A stretch of 64,000 nt of DNA from Leishmania infantum JPCM5. Its lineage: Eukaryota; Euglenozoa; Kinetoplastea; Trypanosomatida; Trypanosomatidae. How positions within the stretch are numbered: the stretch's first letter is position 1; every line of letters begins with the position of its first letter. Location of the stretch: the NCBI RefSeq assembly GCF_000002875.2, contig NC_009402.2, positions 573,644 through 637,643 on the forward strand, in the 5' to 3' direction. Both the position numbers and the translations under genes were made by a program. A model generated the notes under the pieces. It did no database searches, had not been told where the DNA came from, and saw nothing but the letters and a program-made list of their open reading frames with translations. Shown in pieces: positions 62,331 through 64,000 of the stretch.

Positions 62331-62660
62331 GACGCCCTTCGGCGTCGCCCAGCCCACTGCCATTCTACTGCGCATACACAGCAGCCGAGGCCCAGAACTA
62401 CGCACGACATCACCGCAGCGCAGTAACAGCAGGAGAAGAGATGGTGGATGCGTGTACGTGCTGAATACGCGGGCAGGACTCGTAGTGGGCTGGTCCAGGC
62501 GTGAGCATGGCTATACGTCTCTTCGGCACAGCGCCAGCCAAGCCCTGCCCTCCGACGCCAGAGAGCCCGCAGCCGCACCAGAGGGCAGGCTGCAGGCTGC
62601 TCGGCATTATCACAACGAGTGAGTATTGGATCATGACGCCAGCGTGTGGTGGCCGGCATT
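62327..62660 (-). mobile_element. SIDER2-like 5' part joined to the DIRE remnant
   Basis: Near-identical to the copies at 44904-45235 (+) and 63555-63214 (-). Here the shared sequence breaks off at about 62327 and passes directly into the endonuclease-like region. This is the arrangement expected of a longer parent element, from which SIDERs derive by internal loss. Confidence 0.7.
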
Positions 62661-62999
62661 GTCACAATCAGCGGGAAGCACGCAAGAGTAAACCGTTAAA
62701 AGGAAAAAAAAACGGGAAAAGACAGTGGCCATGGTGCTGACCGAAAGCGTTGGAAGGGGGAGGAACGGTGAGTGCCGGAGAAAGTAACGCACAACCAAAA
62801 GAAAAGCAGAAAAAAAAAAGAAAGTCGAGCACACACACGCAAGCAAGAATGTTCTACGCAGACATCTTAAACCCATTGTTTCAGCTGTTTTGTTTGCTGC
62901 TGCTTCCTCTATGTGTCCTAGTGTCCATCTCCCCCCTCGATGCTTTTCTCATCAGAGGCCCGCTTGTGCTGTGCCGGCATGACCTTTTCACGACTCCTG
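62661..62999. other. Purine-rich spacer between retroposon copies
   Basis: A-rich/purine-rich on the + strand at about 62690-62830 (runs of A), hence T-rich on the minus strand. It could include a decayed oligo-A tail or local splice-like signal of the minus strand. No gene seen. Confidence 0.5.
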
Positions 63000-63555
63000 T
63001 CGGGGAGCCCACAGGGTTGAAATAGAATAGCAAAAGAGGGGCAGAAAGCAATCAAAGGCACAGTTCTGAGTGGCAGCCAGACGCGAAGATAAGGTTATCT
63101 TTTGTTTCCAACGTGTCCACCCCACCACGAACAAGTCAGCACCTATACACGCATACGTAACCGCAGCCCACCCACCGCTGTGTCGCACGGCGGCAATGAC
63201 AGGGAGCGGGGTCCACCGACGCCCTTCGGCGTCGCCCAGCCCACTGCCATTCTACTGCGCATACACAGCAGCCGAGGCCCAGAACTACGCACGACATCAC
63301 CGCAGCGCAGTAACAGCAGGAGAAGAGATGGTGGATGCGTGTACGTGCTGAATACGCGGGCAGGACTCGTAGTGGGCTGGTCCAGGCGTGAGCATGGCTA
63401 TACGTCTCTTCGGCACAGCGCCAGCCAAGCCCTGTCCACCGGCGCCAGAGAGCCCGCAGCCGCACCAGAGGGCAGGCTGCAGGCTGCAGGCTGCTCGGCA
63501 TTATCACAACGAGTGAGTATTGGATCATGACGCCAGCGTGTGGTGGCCGGCATCA
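63000..63555 (-). mobile_element. SIDER2-like retroposon, antisense copy
   Basis: Matches 44904 onward on the opposite strand, including the later part (GACACAGCGGTGGGTGGG at about 63185-63168), for a total of ~550 bp. It is a direct repeat of 62327-62660, starting about 900 bases away. It carries three rather than two copies of a 7-base GCAGGCT unit at about 63472-63492. The lower-coordinate end is approximate. Confidence 0.7.
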
Positions 63556-64000
63556 TGGAGGAGGAGGAGTGCAAGGGAAATGGTGGCGACCTGCTCTTGA
63601 CGAAACGAGCCAGCGAGCTTCTCATGCCGCGTCCCCGTGGGAGTGCTTTTGTCTTCCCTTCACGGAGGCACGCTCGCATGCGGGCAGAGGCCGATATATA
63701 TATATATGTGTGTGTATATATTTGGTCAGCGACCGCCACGGCGATGAGCTCAGTCGGCGATTTTTTTTTCTTGGCCTAGCGGTATGGCGGCTCCCATCAC
63801 ACCGCTGCTGGCGTGTCGCGGTTTTGTCTCTCTTCTCGCTTCTCCCTCTCTGTCTCATTCTCCTTGTTTCCTTTTTTTTTTCGGGCTCCGCATCGTGCGT
63901 ACACACAATCCTAAGGAAGCGCGCAAACGGACGCTTACGAAGCGTAGCTGTGCAGATCTGCAGCACCGGCACCACCTCGAGGCGACAGAGCGAAGCGCAC
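63556..64000. other. Window end, no gene seen
   Basis: Contains a TA repeat at about 63694-63707 followed by TGTGTGTATATA, then T/C-rich sequence (63800-63885) resembling a splice signal for a + strand gene beyond the window. Confidence 0.55.

Noticed and set aside
1..64000. tRNA, rRNA or snoRNA genes
   Set aside because: Looked by eye for tRNA B-box-like GGTTCGAATCC and rRNA motifs and saw none; snoRNAs cannot be excluded without a structure-based search.

Overview
The window looks like a stretch of a Leishmania chromosome. Four things support this. All ten convincing protein genes lie on the + strand, have no visible introns and are GC-rich. They are separated by kilobases of pyrimidine-rich, (TG)n/(CA)n-rich sequence with polypyrimidine-tract + AG trans-splice signals. 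The protein set (divergent HSP110, PDH E1-alpha, Pumilio/PUF, eL34, large low-complexity proteins) is trypanosomatid. There are also SIDER/DIRE-type remnants of ingi/L1Tc retroposons. From memory, adjacent HSP110, PDH E1-alpha and PUF2 genes match Leishmania chromosome 18 and a block of T. brucei chromosome 10; this was not checked by a search. The species cannot be fixed from the sequence alone.

Layout: 1-5366 has no gene. 5367-8252 encodes a long coiled-coil protein. 9572-12040 is HSP110. 14846-15982 is pyruvate dehydrogenase E1-alpha. 18144-19427 is a predicted mitochondrial single-pass membrane protein. 20031-20537 is ribosomal protein eL34. 21732-24602 is a large disordered protein. 26777-29464 is a PUF protein whose eight repeats carry the canonical Pumilio recognition residues. 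A gene-free 10.9 kb stretch (29465-40381) follows; it holds a retroposon-type repeat, a GC-rich island and a 100-N assembly gap. 40382-43747 is a J-domain protein with internal charged repeats. 45817-46518 is a small EF-hand protein with a possible myristoylation site. After another 6 kb gene-free stretch, 52582-58725 encodes a 2047-residue nucleotidyltransferase of the plant-type poly(A)/uridylyl transferase-like family. The last 5.3 kb has no intact gene. It contains minus-strand retroposon debris, including a broken AP-like endonuclease region.

The genes are not an operon of related function. They are neighbours in a polycistronic unit, and regulation is expected to be post-transcriptional. 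Several elements fit that picture: a PUF regulator, a possible RNA nucleotidyltransferase, a sense SIDER2-like repeat downstream of the J-protein gene, an overlapping upstream ORF on the nucleotidyltransferase mRNA, and a perfect CAG/CTG hairpin downstream of the coiled-coil gene. Coding sequence covers only about 38% of the window. The inverted pair of retroposon blocks (32.5 and 60.5 kb) brackets the J-protein, EF-hand and nucleotidyltransferase genes and could seed gene amplification.
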